Of a stretch of DNA of 64,000 nucleotides, positions 6,884 to 14,384 are shown in pieces (the first letter of the stretch is position 1; each line of letters opens with the position of its first letter). Source of the DNA: a virus. Location of the stretch: the IMG/VR virus record IMGVR_UViG_3300042317_000235, positions 1-64,000 of that record. One strand, written 5' to 3'. The notes under the pieces are model-generated. The model did not search any database, was not told where the DNA came from, and worked only from the letters and a program-made list of their open reading frames with translations. The translations under genes and the position numbers were made by a program.

Positions 6884-7128
6884 TGCACTGTCCCCATAGC
6901 TGAGTCGTTACAGACAGCAGTAATAATACGAGTCGGTCTTTTGCTCATCTGATATGCACCGATAGCCATACCCCATTCTTCCTTAGCATTGTTGCAAGCC
7001 GTCATGCTGTCATAGGGGATTACACTCGTAGTGTAGGCTATGGTTTCGTGAGATGTTGTGCGTCCTTTCTTGTCAATGTTGGTATCGACAGTTAAAAAAG
7101 ATAATGTAAGTACAAGTGTTGCGCTCAT
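6880..7128 (-). CDS. small protein with hydrophobic N-terminus and two cysteines
   Basis: 82 residues. The N-terminus (MSATLVLTLSFLTVDTN) resembles a signal or anchor sequence. Two cysteines follow (TACNNAKEEWG and AVCNDSAMG), about 26 residues apart. GGAG lies upstream of ATG in the AGGAGAGAACATC leader common in this array. Likely exported, with a disulfide, but no family recognised. Confidence 0.5.
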   Translation of the reverse strand: MSATLVLTLSFLTVDTNIDKKGRTTSHETIAYTTSVIPYDSMTACNNAKEEWGMAIGAYQMSKRPTRIITAVCNDSAMGTVQ

Positions 7129-7140
7129 GATGTTCTCTCC

Positions 7141-7443
7141 TTATTTCTTTAATAGCTGGTTTAATATTGCTTTGTCTATCTCAGGGTTGTTGGATATGTA
7201 TCTATCAAATATCTCTTCTACCTCAAATTGTGGCGCTTCACAACCCACGTTGGATTCAATTTCGTACCCAAGCGCTTTACTTTTTACATACAGAGTAAGT
7301 TCTTCTTCTTCGCAGTAATAGTTATCGCCTTCTTCATCGTCTACTAGTTTTATCGTAGCCCAATACTCAAGTCTTTCATCTCCTATATGCATAGTATATT
7401 CAAAGAACTCCCACCCATTTTCTTCTGTATATTCACTACTCAT
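7141..7443 (-). CDS. acidic hypothetical protein
   Basis: 100 residues starting MSSEYTEENGWEFFEYTMHI; very acidic (VDDEEGDNYYCEEEELTLYV). GGAG followed by AACATC precedes ATG 7441-7443. Secondary structure looks mainly beta with a C-terminal helix (EIDKAILNQLLKK). Function unknown; its strong negative charge would suit a protein that mimics DNA, which is speculation. Confidence 0.55.
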   Translation of the reverse strand: MSSEYTEENGWEFFEYTMHIGDERLEYWATIKLVDDEEGDNYYCEEEELTLYVKSKALGYEIESNVGCEAPQFEVEEIFDRYISNNPEIDKAILNQLLKK

Positions 7444-7458
7444 GATGTTCTCCAGATT

Positions 7459-7478
7459 GCGCGGCTGTGACACCGCGC
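7459..7478 (-). promoter_or_regulatory. intergenic RNA hairpin before a ribosome binding site
   Basis: GCGCGG and CCGCGC pair around an 8-nt loop in the 44-bp gap between two early genes, directly before the GGAG of the 7141-7443 gene. No T-tract follows, so it is not a standard terminator. It could affect mRNA processing or stability. Confidence 0.45.
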
Positions 7479-7487
7479 AGGTTATTG

Positions 7488-7679
7488 TTATTTAGATAGG
7501 AATTCGATTTCGGGTACTTCACGTCTTGCTTTCGCATACTCGACTTCTTTACCTGCTGAGTACACCATCACACGAGCGGCGGCAATAAGTTGCTGGGCAT
7601 CCTGTACTGCAATGGTTTTGTTTTTAATACCTTCATATACTTCTGATAGGTTATGTCTAAGCTCTGTGCAATTTTTCAT
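7488..7679 (-). CDS. conserved small phage protein
   Basis: 63 residues or slightly fewer, from ATG 7677-7679: MKNCTELRHNLSEVYEGIKN, then DAQQLIAAARVMVYSAGKEV and a C-terminal REVPEIEFL. This all-helical pattern (KNCxELRxxLxxVYxGIKxxxI ... AxxLxxAA ... EYAKxRxExPxIxFL) is widespread in phages, with no known function. It overlaps the end of the repeat-protein gene upstream. Confidence 0.65.
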   Translation of the reverse strand: MKNCTELRHNLSEVYEGIKNKTIAVQDAQQLIAAARVMVYSAGKEVEYAKARREVPEIEFLSK

Positions 7680-8082
7680 GGTTCTTAATCTCTCTGTTGA
7701 TACTAATAATAAGTGCTTGTGCTTCAAGCAACTCGGTTGGGATTTCGGCTTTCTTCAAGCCTGTTAATTTGTATATACTGTGTCTTGCAGAGTTTAACGG
7801 GTCGATATAATATACTTTATCCCACGCTTTTCTTTTCTCACGATTAGCTTCACGGTATGCTTTGTTATACGCTTTTATTTTCTCACGATTAGCTTCACGG
7901 TATGCTTTATCCCCCGCATTTATTTTCTCACGATTAGCTTCGTAGTATGCTTTATCCCACGCTTTTCTTTTCTCACGATTAGCTTCATAGTATGCTTTAT
8001 CCCACGCTTTTCTTTTCTCACGATTAGCTTCATAGTATGCTTTGTTATACGCTTTTAATTTCTCTGGGTCTTTGTATGGCAT
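7657..8082 (-). CDS. repeat protein with five 15-residue EANREK repeats
   Basis: 141 residues: MPYKDPEKLKAYNK, then five tandem copies of a 15-residue unit of the type AYYEANREKRKAWDK, then a helical domain (NSARHSIYKLTGLKKAEIPT). Such YxxANREK repeats are found before the HNH domain in phage homing endonucleases, but no HNH motif follows here, so it may be a remnant or a DNA-binding protein of its own. The repeats are basic and helical. AGGAGG lies 5 bp before the ATG. Confidence 0.6.
   Translation of the reverse strand: MPYKDPEKLKAYNKAYYEANREKRKAWDKAYYEANREKRKAWDKAYYEANREKINAGDKAYREANREKIKAYNKAYREANREKRKAWDKVYYIDPLNSARHSIYKLTGLKKAEIPTELLEAQALIISINREIKNHEKLHRA
7820..8068 (-). repeat. 45-bp coding tandem repeats
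   Basis: Approximate limits of five 45-bp units that encode AY(Y/R)EANREK plus six variable residues. The two middle units are nearly identical at DNA level, which points to recent unequal recombination or slippage. Confidence 0.7.
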
Positions 8083-8093
8083 AGCTCCTCCTA

Positions 8094-8336
8094 CTATGCT
8101 TTAAAGACAGCTTGTTTTAGTTCGGGGTGTTTGTTCTTCATCTCTTCCATGTAATCTCTAATCAGAGGGACGACTTCAGACAGTAGCTTTTCTTGATGGT
8201 CATCCTCAATCATTAGAATCAATACAGCAATGCCTTTGTGCAATGTAAATGCTAGGTCTGCCATATCCATAGGTGACCCTGCCGCACCCCTAATAAGTTT
8301 GTTTATGGTTTTGATGTACTCATCTTCTTTGCTCAT
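8094..8336 (-). CDS. small helical hypothetical protein
   Basis: 80 residues, mostly helix (SKEDEYIKTINKLIRGAAGS, DMADLAFTLHKGIAVLILMI). The middle is hydrophobic but has charged residues on both sides, so it is more likely soluble than membrane-bound. ATGA overlap with the upstream membrane gene. No family recognised. Confidence 0.55.
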   Translation of the reverse strand: MSKEDEYIKTINKLIRGAAGSPMDMADLAFTLHKGIAVLILMIEDDHQEKLLSEVVPLIRDYMEEMKNKHPELKQAVFKA

Positions 8337-8500
8337 CGTTTTGACTCCAATACAGCTTTACGTAGCATCTTACGAAGTCTTGTGTTTTCAGTTTGCGTTG
8401 CACTTTGCATAGCCGCTAACACTAAGAATAAAAATAGCATCAGCAGGTATGCCGCATTAGAGGTGTCTAACCATGTTAAGATTTCAATTAGCTTTTCCAT
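8333..8500 (-). CDS. small single-span membrane protein
   Basis: 55 residues from ATG 8498-8500. A transmembrane segment (AAYLLMLFLFLVLAAM) is followed by a basic helix (TRLRKMLRKAVLESKR). The gene overlaps the next one by ATGA and the one upstream by 17 bp. The layout (short outside part, one span, cytoplasmic basic helix) is common among early phage membrane proteins of unknown role. Confidence 0.5.
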   Translation of the reverse strand: MEKLIEILTWLDTSNAAYLLMLFLFLVLAAMQSATQTENTRLRKMLRKAVLESKR

Positions 8501-8645
8501 TTTGTTTCTCCAAATATTTTAGTTGTGATTCTTCTACCAATCTTTGTGTTTGCTCTGGTGTTAACCAGTGATACGGTCTACGTGCTGTTGGGTAATCTTC
8601 TGGGTCATAGTCTGCATCCCAGCTTGCTGAGTCTATATCTCTCAT
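8484..8645 (-). CDS. small acidic hypothetical protein
   Basis: 53 residues from ATG 8643-8645: MRDIDSASWDADYDPEDYPT, then RRPYHWLTPEQTQRLVEESQ. The DxxxWDxDYDPxDY pattern and the C-terminal helix look like a real protein, and GAGAG lies before the start. It overlaps the VRR-NUC gene by 41 bp and the following gene by 17 bp. Function unknown. Confidence 0.42.
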   Translation of the reverse strand: MRDIDSASWDADYDPEDYPTARRPYHWLTPEQTQRLVEESQLKYLEKQNGKAN

Positions 8646-8934
8646 AATACTCTCTCAAATAGTTTTCTAAATGGTCGATGTTGTCGGCGTTAACGAGGAG
8701 ACCTGTTCCTCCTGCCTTTTCAATGTTACCAAGCTCGCGTTGTTGCAGAGCTGTGGGTTGTTTACTTCCTGCCTTACACTCTATACCAATGAAATGCCCA
8801 CCGATACACGCAATCACATCGGGTATACCAGTGCGACCATATCCGTTAGCCGCAGGGAAAAAGTAATACGCACCCACCCCATCAAGCACTTTGCGTACTT
8901 GGTCTTTAATCTCACCTTCAGGCGTCTTTGCCAT
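8605..8934 (-). CDS. VRR-NUC domain nuclease
   Basis: 109 residues forming a complete single-domain VRR-NUC endonuclease of the PD-(D/E)XK superfamily. Catalytic residues are visible in GIPDVIACIGGHFIGIECKA (D...E-x-K), with YYFFPAANGYGRTG before and TALQQRELGNIEKAGG, LLVNADNIDHLENYL after. Such small phage enzymes resemble FAN1-type and Holliday-junction nucleases and likely process branched replication intermediates. GGAG lies 7 bp before ATG 8932-8934; the GTG one codon upstream is a weaker choice. Confidence 0.9.
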   Translation of the reverse strand: MAKTPEGEIKDQVRKVLDGVGAYYFFPAANGYGRTGIPDVIACIGGHFIGIECKAGSKQPTALQQRELGNIEKAGGTGLLVNADNIDHLENYLREYYERYRLSKLGCRL

Positions 8935-9154
8935 CACATAGCTCCTTAATTATTCTGTTAACTACTACCGTTTTAGTCTGCCCATTGAGTGAGCCAAACC
9001 ATATCACATGCACTGGGCATTCGGGGTCACCGTTCCATACCTTAAGTGTTAGCCTATCTACAAACTGCATAGTAAGCCCTGCACTACTTAATCTATTTAT
9101 AGTATCCTCTACAACATTAGATGCATCACTACGAATTTCTACAATCTTAATCAT
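8918..9154 (-). CDS. hypothetical protein
   Basis: 78 residues starting MIKIVEIRSDASNVVEDTIN; the middle has a beta-strand pattern with two cysteine or histidine sites (NGDPECPVHVIWFG). GAGG lies 5 bp before the ATG. It overlaps the VRR-NUC gene by 17 bp. No family recognised. Confidence 0.5.
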   Translation of the reverse strand: MIKIVEIRSDASNVVEDTINRLSSAGLTMQFVDRLTLKVWNGDPECPVHVIWFGSLNGQTKTVVVNRIIKELCDGKDA

Positions 9155-9252
9155 ATCGACCTCTTGCTACTTAAATTATTTATGCTAGAGTATTCACACA
9201 TATCTCTACCTATCCTAGAGTCTTGTGCTTCATGTGTTACTCCTCTCTTAGG

Positions 9253-9286
9253 GGGCATCGTACCTCGTGCGATGCCCTTCTTTTTT
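9253..9286 (+). terminator. plus-strand rho-independent terminator inside the minus-strand array
   Basis: An 11-bp stem with one T-G pair (GGGCATCGTAC paired with GTGCGATGCCC around CTC) is followed on the plus strand by TTCTTTTTT. On the minus strand, where the genes are, no T-tract follows. It would stop antisense transcription, and as a hairpin it could also protect the minus-strand mRNA. It lies in a 130-bp gap without a convincing gene. Confidence 0.6.
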
Positions 9287-9503
9287 ATATCTCACATACT
9301 AAAAATATACCGTCACCCCTATTCAAACCGACACCACCTACAATCTCACCAACAGGCGCAACTTGCAGTAAAGCTATGTTATCGGGTACAGGCGGGGTTA
9401 ATTCGCTAACCTCCTCAAACTGTATTTCTTTCATCTCCCTAGCAGGGAGAGCATCATCTAATGGTACAGCAGTTTTCTTACCTAAGTCTACTAATAACGT
9501 CAA
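9285..9503 (-). CDS. small conserved phage protein
   Basis: 72 residues from a TTG start (9501-9503) placed 5 bp after a strong AGGAGG, which decides the start. Sequence: MTLLVDLGKKTAVPLDDALP, then PDNIALLQVAPVGEIVGG and a beta-rich end GDGIFLVCEI. No domain recognised. It sits directly after the metallopeptidase/VWA gene and may belong to that operon. Confidence 0.55.
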   Translation of the reverse strand: MTLLVDLGKKTAVPLDDALPAREMKEIQFEEVSELTPPVPDNIALLQVAPVGEIVGGVGLNRGDGIFLVCEI

Positions 9504-9522
9504 TTATTCCTCCTCCTCATAT

Positions 9523-10692
9523 TTAATCCAACCTAATCACACTGCCAAACGGTGGCACGACATTACTACCACCAACAATAACCCATATCACAGGGTACGT
9601 AGGATGTTCTTTGGGGAAGTCCGTGTAACCGTCAGTGATAATAATCGTACACTCTGGCTTGAGCTTGTTGTCATCTATATACTGCATCACACAGGCTACG
9701 TCTGTACCACCACCGCCAGCAGGTTTAGTAGAGTTAACTAGACCCGCGTAATTATCCTCGCGATACTGTTCATGAGATGCAACATCTGTATCCCAGTAGA
9801 GAAGGTCAACCTTCTCTGGAGTTGTATTGTCGCATATAGCCACTACCTCACTCAAGGCTTTGGTAATCGCCTCGTCATCAATAGAACCCGATGTATCAAT
9901 CGCAACGCACATAGACCCTACTGTCTCACTTATCTGACTGGGCATATAGATATCTTGAGAGAGCCACCGTCTGCTTGGTTTTGCCCATGTGCTGTCACCT
10001 TTGCCAGCGCAAGTTGATGATACGAACTCACGCAGTTGGTCACGCCAGTCTACTTTGGAAGCCATGATAGTCTCGAAGCTACGGTCTACATCACCGTTTT
10101 GTTTGCCAGCTAAAAGTGCGCCAGTGCGTACTGCGCCATCGATTTCTTTTCGCACCTGTTCCTTCTCTTCGGGCGACAGCGAGGCGGCATCTTGCCACTG
10201 ATGTTCATCTAATTCTTCAGGCAGTTTACCACCCCCCTTACTGGCACGGCTTTGCTTATCACCATACTGCTCCTTGAGTTTAGCGTATACCTCTGCGGTA
10301 TTCATACCACGATACTGCTCATCGATACACCCACACTCGGGCAACTTAATAAAGCTACCGCCCCTATCAATGTCTAGTATCTCGAGGTTAATCACAAAGT
10401 CGCACGCTATACCTGCAAGCTGGGCATCCTCCTCGAATAGTTTCTGCCATATGAATAAGTGCTGATAGAGTTTATGTTTAGCCTCATGTAACACAAGACC
10501 GCGTATCTCTGGATCAGTCAAGCTGTCTACAAACTCACGCCCATAAAATACATCACGCCCATTGGTAGCGGCTGTGTCTATGTCACCTCTGATTTCTGTC
10601 TTACCTACCATGATAATACCTGAGTAGGCTAAGGTGCGGGTGTCTTGCATCAACGCAATGTGCGCCTTGAGTATGCGGTCTTCTGCTTTCAT
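9523..10692 (-). CDS. DUF2201-type metallopeptidase-like plus VWA domain protein
   Basis: 389 residues. The N-terminal half has LVLHEAKHKLYQHL, a canonical HExxH zinc site (DUF2201_N, putative metallopeptidase). The C-terminal half is a von Willebrand A domain with the full metal site: CVAIDTSGSID (DxSxS), GGGGTDVACV (T) and TIIITDGYTDF (D). It follows a MoxR-type AAA+ gene by 9 bp; such AAA+/VWA pairs (compare CobS/CobT, MoxR/CoxE) act together in remodelling or metal insertion. The substrate in a phage is unknown. ATG has GGAG upstream. Confidence 0.88.
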   Translation of the reverse strand: MKAEDRILKAHIALMQDTRTLAYSGIIMVGKTEIRGDIDTAATNGRDVFYGREFVDSLTDPEIRGLVLHEAKHKLYQHLFIWQKLFEEDAQLAGIACDFVINLEILDIDRGGSFIKLPECGCIDEQYRGMNTAEVYAKLKEQYGDKQSRASKGGGKLPEELDEHQWQDAASLSPEEKEQVRKEIDGAVRTGALLAGKQNGDVDRSFETIMASKVDWRDQLREFVSSTCAGKGDSTWAKPSRRWLSQDIYMPSQISETVGSMCVAIDTSGSIDDEAITKALSEVVAICDNTTPEKVDLLYWDTDVASHEQYREDNYAGLVNSTKPAGGGGTDVACVMQYIDDNKLKPECTIIITDGYTDFPKEHPTYPVIWVIVGGSNVVPPFGSVIRLD

Positions 10693-10701
10693 GTTGCTCT
10701 C

Positions 10702-11772
10702 CTAGAATAAGTAGCCGTTAGTTACACACCATGAGGTGAATGATTTGTTGCGTACTGCAACGTCACGCTTGGGCGACTTACCGCTCATAATGGACATAGC
10801 AAACATAGCTTGTGCCTCACGGGTCATACGACCTAAGTACGTCATCCACGCATCGAACGTGTCAACCTCTACGTTATGCAAAGCCTTAGAGACTATAAGA
10901 CAGACTGATGCACCATTGCTGGGTACTTGCGTAGTAGTTGGCTCAGATACAATCTCACGCCATGCGGGCATGGTGTTATCCAGTTTTAATATGTTCATCA
11001 TATCCATAGTCGCACGCTCACCAATCACACCAATAAGCGCATGATATAGCACGTCTTCGGGTAGGTGACGGCAACGCTTGAGGATATTACTTGCCGCTTC
11101 CATACTGCGTGGTGTAACGAACGCCGCTCGTGGTACTCGTGGGTCGTAGATGTACTCGTTCTGAGTTGGTTTCTCGTAGTCTTCAAACGATGCGAACATA
11201 GCAGGGTACTCGTTAGCTGTCGCAATAACCACTGGGTCAACACCTGCACCCATAGCAAAGCCAAGACGCCACTCTTCTGAGGTTGGTTTGCGTACCTTAA
11301 CCACGTCCACACGGTTTCTTGCATGAGGTGGCAGATTATCACCGATACCCTCTGCTGATAGGTTGGTTGTTGCAAACACGATGCTACCCTCTGGCAAACT
11401 ATGTGTGCCGAGCTTACGCTCGAGCATTAACCGCAAGCAAGCATTCATCACAGACTTACTAGCCTTGCCTATCTCGTCAAGCATAATAATCACAGGCTTA
11501 TTGAGGTGAAAGCCAAACTCCTCGTTGGGTATGAATGAGCAGACAGACGTACCGTCTAGCTGACGCACCTGTGGTACAAGGAAGTCACCAACATCCTTAG
11601 TCGTGATGTCTACATAGCACACCACATGGTCGGGGTGCTGTTGCTGTAGTGATTTGAGAATAGACGACTTGCCTATCCCCATCTCGCCCTGTACTAACAC
11701 TGTGGTTGTGTCGCCGATTGCATTGATAAGGTCGATTGCGTTTTGCATGGTGATTGAGCTGTACGGTTTCAT
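10702..11772 (-). CDS. MoxR-family AAA+ ATPase
   Basis: 356 residues. Walker A is GEMGIGKSS, Walker B VIIMLDEIG, sensor 1 IVFATTNLS, and an arginine-rich segment follows (PPHARNRVDVV). This is the MoxR/CobS branch of AAA+ ATPases, chaperone-like machines that work with a VWA partner. That partner is encoded immediately downstream. The ATG overlaps the upstream stop (ATGA), so this gene, its upstream neighbour and the VWA gene are one operon. Role in infection unknown; DNA or protein-complex remodelling are candidates. Confidence 0.9.
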   Translation of the reverse strand: MKPYSSITMQNAIDLINAIGDTTTVLVQGEMGIGKSSILKSLQQQHPDHVVCYVDITTKDVGDFLVPQVRQLDGTSVCSFIPNEEFGFHLNKPVIIMLDEIGKASKSVMNACLRLMLERKLGTHSLPEGSIVFATTNLSAEGIGDNLPPHARNRVDVVKVRKPTSEEWRLGFAMGAGVDPVVIATANEYPAMFASFEDYEKPTQNEYIYDPRVPRAAFVTPRSMEAASNILKRCRHLPEDVLYHALIGVIGERATMDMMNILKLDNTMPAWREIVSEPTTTQVPSNGASVCLIVSKALHNVEVDTFDAWMTYLGRMTREAQAMFAMSIMSGKSPKRDVAVRNKSFTSWCVTNGYLF

Positions 11773-12164
11773 TGTTCTTCTCCAAAGGTTAGTGTGTATG
11801 TGCGTGGTACTACTATTGATGTGAGTGGGAAGAAGTCATCCCGATATGGTTCTGTTGTATCGGACTCTGCATGCTCTTCCTCGATATCTTTACCCTCTTC
11901 ACCTACTCGAATGAAACGATACGCACCTCCAGCCTCGATAGTATCCTTGTACAGCCTAGTGAGAGCTTGCACTACTGGGTAATCGTCATACCACTTAACA
12001 TCCTCTTCGTGATATAACACTGATGCATCATCCCAAGATATACGAGAAAAGTTCTTTCTGCTGTTAATAAGGTTATCATCTAGCAGACGTGGTGCTAGGT
12101 AATTGTCGAGCGACTCTTTATCTTTAAATGAAATAATAAAAGCTACTGTTGAACGGTATCCCAT
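11769..12164 (-). CDS. conserved phage protein of the AAA+/VWA operon
   Basis: 131 residues beginning MGYRSTVAFIISFKDKESLD. The MGYRSxVAF opening followed by WYDDYPVVQALTRLYK and a C-terminal strand is found in many phage proteins of unknown role. It overlaps the AAA+ gene by ATGA and is read from GGAGAACAAC. Co-conservation with the MoxR-VWA pair suggests a cofactor or substrate, which is inference. Confidence 0.6.
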   Translation of the reverse strand: MGYRSTVAFIISFKDKESLDNYLAPRLLDDNLINSRKNFSRISWDDASVLYHEEDVKWYDDYPVVQALTRLYKDTIEAGGAYRFIRVGEEGKDIEEEHAESDTTEPYRDDFFPLTSIVVPRTYTLTFGEEQ

Positions 12165-12173
12165 GTTGTTCTC

Positions 12174-13025
12174 CTAGTCGTTCCACTTGTCGAGCATAGC
12201 ATCGACATCTTTTTTAATTTGTGAGCGCATGAAGTCGCTCTGTTTAATATCTTTTGTATCGATACCCATGATGGTATCCTCAAGACGCTGGCGCATATCC
12301 TCCAGTTGCGTGTCATTGTTTATATTGAGGTGGCGCAGTAACTCGCACAGCTCGGACGCTGATGAATACACGCTGTCGTATATCTTGCCCTTTGTACCAT
12401 CATCGTTAGTGCGCAAACCAAAGCTCAGTTGAGTGAGGCTGTCATATAACCTATCCCACGCATCACGGTTTACTTTCTGTATGTTGTACTCATACATCTC
12501 GTCATACTGACGACGTAACTCAGCTACCTCCTCTGATTGAATGTCTACACGGAAGTCACCTGACTCTGGCACAGGAGAGAACCCTATGCTAAAGCTAAAC
12601 TTACTGCGGACTTTGTCTTCGTCTGGGTACTCGTCACGGTCAAACAGCTTACCTAACTGAAACGCGGCGGCACTAATCTTTAAGGTGTACTGAGGCAAGA
12701 ACATATCGACCTCATCCCAAAAGCGTTTCTCGTAATCACCCATAGCCCGCTTGTACTCTAGGAAGTAAGCCGTAGTCAGCAGACGCTGACCGTTATCATT
12801 CCAAGGGGATGTGTACCTTGCATGGTAAGTGCGAGCCTCACTCGCAATTTTCTGTATCTTGGTTAGGCTGTCGTCGCCTGCCAGCAGGTTCTTGTGATAG
12901 TTACCTGCCTTTGTCATGGTTGAGTTCGCTGTGTCCACATCCTGTGATACTTTCTTGTCTAGTTTTCTAGCTGTCCAGATTGAGATGTTTAAAGTGCAGA
13001 GCATTGCACTGTTTGAGATTGCCAT
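12174..13025 (-). CDS. DUF3150-like hypothetical protein
   Basis: 283 residues: a N-terminal part SIWTARKLDKKVSQDV, a long helical middle (RLLTTAYFLEYKRAMGDYEK) and a helical C-terminus with an acidic end. The architecture and its position two genes upstream of the MoxR ATPase match DUF3150 proteins, which often travel with phage AAA+/VWA pairs. Function unknown. Its leader contains palindrome copy 1, whose right end is about 15 bp from the ATG. Confidence 0.6.
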   Translation of the reverse strand: MAISNSAMLCTLNISIWTARKLDKKVSQDVDTANSTMTKAGNYHKNLLAGDDSLTKIQKIASEARTYHARYTSPWNDNGQRLLTTAYFLEYKRAMGDYEKRFWDEVDMFLPQYTLKISAAAFQLGKLFDRDEYPDEDKVRSKFSFSIGFSPVPESGDFRVDIQSEEVAELRRQYDEMYEYNIQKVNRDAWDRLYDSLTQLSFGLRTNDDGTKGKIYDSVYSSASELCELLRHLNINNDTQLEDMRQRLEDTIMGIDTKDIKQSDFMRSQIKKDVDAMLDKWND

Positions 13026-13040
13026 GATGTTCTCCTGTTT

Positions 13041-13063
13041 GATTCCGTACTTGTGTACGGATT
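13041..13063. repeat. palindromic element copy 1
   Basis: ATTCCGTACTTGTGTACGGATT: arms CCGTAC and GTACGG with a short centre. It starts right at the stop of the gp88-like gene and ends before the GGAG of the next gene, so the mRNA would form a hairpin with an ACAA loop. Confidence 0.85.
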
Positions 13064-13649
13064 ACTTTATAATTTCGTTTATATATGTGGTTGAGTTGTG
13101 TGAGTAGCATAGACGGCAGTCGTTGCACGCCCCATGACAGTTAATGTCAGTGGTATCAGAACCCCTAGCGAATGCCGTGAAGACTTTATCAAAGCCCTTA
13201 GGTAATTTGCTTGGCACACCTACTACAGGGGAGCTATAGATAAGGATTAAATTGTCAGGTTTACCACGTCCTTTCAGCGCACGATGCACAATACCGTAGC
13301 GTTTAGTCCATAGCGTAAATATAGTGTGTGGATTAGCCGCCGCTATGTACATATAGTTAACGAAGTGAATGAGGTTAATCAGCTCACCATACGAGTGGTA
13401 GCGTACTATCTCTTCACTAAATCTAGGTATCTCACCTAATTCTAGGTAACGCTCTGCTAGGAATAGATTGCGTGTTGTTGCATTGACCAGTGAAGGTCGC
13501 ATTTTCTCATACCGTTGTGCATAACATGACTTACAGATAGTGTTTGTTTTCTGCATCGCTTGGCAAAACGTATTGCCTGTTGTGGGTGTGTTGATTGACT
13601 GTATGCCAGTCATCTTGCCTTTGCCCTGTGTGATGTGAACTGCGTTCAT
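13062..13649 (-). CDS. gp88-like cysteine-rich phage protein
   Basis: 195 residues. Cysteines are grouped at both ends: NTFCQAMQKTNTICKSCYAQ near residue 35 and INCHGACNDCRLCYSH near residue 180. The CxxCYAxR motif followed by NxxTRNLFLAERYLEL and the C-terminal CxxCRLCY cluster match the mycobacteriophage gp88 superfamily (unknown function; the cysteine layout recalls metal- or Fe-S-binding proteins). A consensus promoter stands upstream at 13745-13773. Confidence 0.7.
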   Translation of the reverse strand: MNAVHITQGKGKMTGIQSINTPTTGNTFCQAMQKTNTICKSCYAQRYEKMRPSLVNATTRNLFLAERYLELGEIPRFSEEIVRYHSYGELINLIHFVNYMYIAAANPHTIFTLWTKRYGIVHRALKGRGKPDNLILIYSSPVVGVPSKLPKGFDKVFTAFARGSDTTDINCHGACNDCRLCYSHNSTTYINEIIK

Positions 13650-13744
13650 GATAATTCCTCATGTTTCGGTCTGTGTTTAAGGTGCATTGCACCCCGATTC
13701 AATTTGCAATCCCTTGAGGGGATGACTCTTTACTACTGTGAAAT

Positions 13745-13773
13745 ATTATACGCCTATTGGTAGGCTGTGTCAA
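13745..13773 (-). promoter_or_regulatory. sigma70-type promoter, consensus match
   Basis: On the minus strand TTGACA (13768-13773) and TATAAT (13745-13750) are both perfect, with 17 bp between. The -10 is inside GCGTATAATATT, which is shared exactly with the promoter at 14717-14745. Transcription should start near 13738 and read the gp88-like gene and the genes after it. Confidence 0.9.
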
Positions 13774-14009
13774 GTGCTTGATTTATATACACCTATTGCA
13801 ATAGGTTCGTCCAGCTCTACGGAATCCATGTGAGTTACCCCGTCCGGTAACGTAACTTTGTAGTGGGTGATATACCCGTTAAATCTGTAGTATGGGGATT
13901 GCCCGCTACTTAATATTTCTACTGATACCCCGTCATACATAGGCTCATTCATTAGAATGCAGTCACTGATTGAATCTAATGCGTCTTCGTGCGTTGGTAA
14001 TAGTTTCAT
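13770..14009 (-). CDS. hypothetical protein
   Basis: 79 residues: MKLLPTHEDALDSISDCILM, then MYDGVSVEILSSGQSPYYRF and VTLPDGVTHMDSVELDEPI. It reads as a small beta-rich protein without known motif. AGGAGATACAC precedes the ATG, the same leader as the next upstream gene. Its last codon overlaps the -35 box of a promoter. Confidence 0.55.
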   Translation of the reverse strand: MKLLPTHEDALDSISDCILMNEPMYDGVSVEILSSGQSPYYRFNGYITHYKVTLPDGVTHMDSVELDEPIAIGVYKSST

Positions 14010-14027
14010 GTGTATCTCCTGTTTGAT

Positions 14028-14240
14028 TTACCAGTTTTCTATGATGGCACTTACTGTTTTTCTAAATTTGCCGTAATCCTCAAATGTGTGGAGTTTCATA
14101 GCGTCGTAGTAGTCAATCAATACAAACGTATTTTCAAGGTAATAGAACCTAATCTTTTTATCGACATCTGGTTTATTTGCCATTATGTAATCGAACTTGA
14201 CGCCTTGCATCAGTTGTTTTTTGTTTATTCTAATTTTCAT
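14028..14240 (-). CDS. small hypothetical protein
   Basis: 70 residues, basic and rich in K, Y and I (MKIRINKKQLMQGVKFDYIM, then KKIRFYYLENTFVLIDYYDA). AGGAGATACAC lies directly before ATG 14238-14240. Palindrome copy 2 lies 22 bp upstream of the start, so the leader RNA can fold. Function unknown. Confidence 0.5.
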   Translation of the reverse strand: MKIRINKKQLMQGVKFDYIMANKPDVDKKIRFYYLENTFVLIDYYDAMKLHTFEDYGKFRKTVSAIIENW

Positions 14241-14262
14241 GTGTATCTCCTGTTATGTGTTT

Positions 14263-14285
14263 GATTCCGTACTTGTGTACGGATT
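14263..14285. repeat. palindromic element copy 2
   Basis: The 23 bp are identical to copy 1, including the TTGT centre. It lies in a 145-bp gap in front of the 14028-14240 gene. The rest of that gap holds no gene that I can support. Confidence 0.85.
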
Positions 14286-14384
14286 AAGTGGTAGAGCCAG
14301 CAACTAAGGATTACAAACTATATAGGCGTCACTCCTCTACCCTCCAGCGTTTTAGCCCACCTCTGGATGGGGCGTTTAATTGTT

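Noticed and set aside
9172-9236. Tiny minus-strand frames of 7 and 16 codons between 9285 and 9154.
   Set aside because: Very short, with no recognisable product; the gap contains a hairpin that explains it better.
14281-14350. Sequence GTGGTAGAGC, typical for a tRNA D-arm.
   Set aside because: No matching T-arm (GGTTCRANTCC), no acceptor stem pairing and no anticodon stem were found around it on either strand.
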